Origin: Nitrospirota bacterium
GTDB lineage: Bacteria > Nitrospirota > Thermodesulfovibrionia > Thermodesulfovibrionales > JdFR-85
Direction: 5' to 3'
DNA length: 5,865 nt
Assembly: GCA_015485235.1 (NCBI GenBank)
Contig: WFTX01000209.1
Location: 1-5,865 of the forward strand
Shown: in pieces, positions 5,784 through 5,865 of the stretch
Layout: each line of letters starts with the position of its first letter
Numbering within the stretch: the first letter of the stretch is position 1
The notes under the pieces: generated by a model
What the model was told of the DNA's origin: nothing
Seen by the model: the letters and a program-made list of their open reading frames with translations, nothing else
The model's database searches: none
Program-made: the position numbers and the translations under genes

Positions 5784-5865
5784 ATGAAAGGGAAAGGAAT
5801 GAAGAGGGTTTCATCCCGGAGAGTTTTTTATATACTGGTCCTGTGCCTGCTTATCGGGGCAGGGG
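5784..5865 (+). CDS. N-terminus of an exported protein, cut by the window edge
   Basis: Only 27 codons are visible, open to the end of the window. The product begins MKGKGMKRVSSRRVFYILVL and continues CLLIGAG: a strongly basic n-region (residues 2-13) and a hydrophobic stretch (14-24 and on), typical of a Sec signal peptide or an N-terminal membrane anchor. The cysteine at 21 lies inside the hydrophobic core and is preceded by Leu-Val-Leu, so it is not a lipobox. The ATG at 5784 has AGGAGG at nine bases; the ATG at 5799 is in frame but lacks such a site. The gene lies 34 bp after the lipoprotein gene on the same strand, so the two are probably co-expressed. Nothing can be said about its function; a surface or pilus-associated protein would fit the neighbourhood but is a guess. 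Confidence 0.7.
   Translation, partial: MKGKGMKRVSSRRVFYILVLCLLIGAG

Overview
The window is almost entirely a type IVa pilus assembly cluster in the canonical order pilM-pilN-pilO-pilP-pilQ, all on the plus strand (10-5030). It is followed by a small lipoprotein gene of unknown family (5123-5749) and the first 27 codons of another exported protein cut by the window edge (5784-5865). I see no tRNA, rRNA, CRISPR array, insertion sequence or sign of recent transfer. Codon use looks uniform: all genes use AGG/AGA for arginine and ATA for isoleucine freely, in DNA of moderate GC.

Organism: a diderm (Gram-negative-type) bacterium, because there is an outer-membrane secretin plus PilP-type and other lipoproteins. 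The moderate GC, the ATA/AGG/AGA use and the protein style (PilM with a very short N-terminus, PilQ with two AMIN domains) would fit Nitrospirota or a deltaproteobacterial lineage (Desulfobacterota and relatives). This is an impression, not a demonstrated placement.

Layout: pilM/pilN and pilO/pilP overlap by 4 bp (ATGA). pilN/pilO are separated by 1 bp and pilP/pilQ by 0 bp, so the five genes are almost certainly one translationally coupled operon whose promoter lies upstream of the window. After pilQ comes a 92-bp gap with a weak imperfect hairpin, a perfect TATAAT box, an AT-rich leader and a strong Shine-Dalgarno sequence, so the lipoprotein gene probably has its own promoter. A 34-bp gap with another good Shine-Dalgarno leads to the last, partial gene.

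How the genes work together (family knowledge): PilM, a cytoplasmic actin-like protein, binds the N-terminal tail of PilN. PilN and PilO are paired single-pass inner-membrane proteins with periplasmic coiled coils and ferredoxin-like domains. PilP is an inner-membrane lipoprotein bridging PilN/PilO to the periplasmic domains of PilQ. PilQ forms the outer-membrane pore through which the pilus leaves. The motors (PilB/PilT), platform (PilC), pilins and prepilin peptidase are not in this window. The most notable points are that PilQ itself carries a clear lipobox after an unusually long basic N-terminus with alternative starts, and that an unrecognised lipoprotein and another exported protein follow it. 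I found no convincing previously undescribed system.
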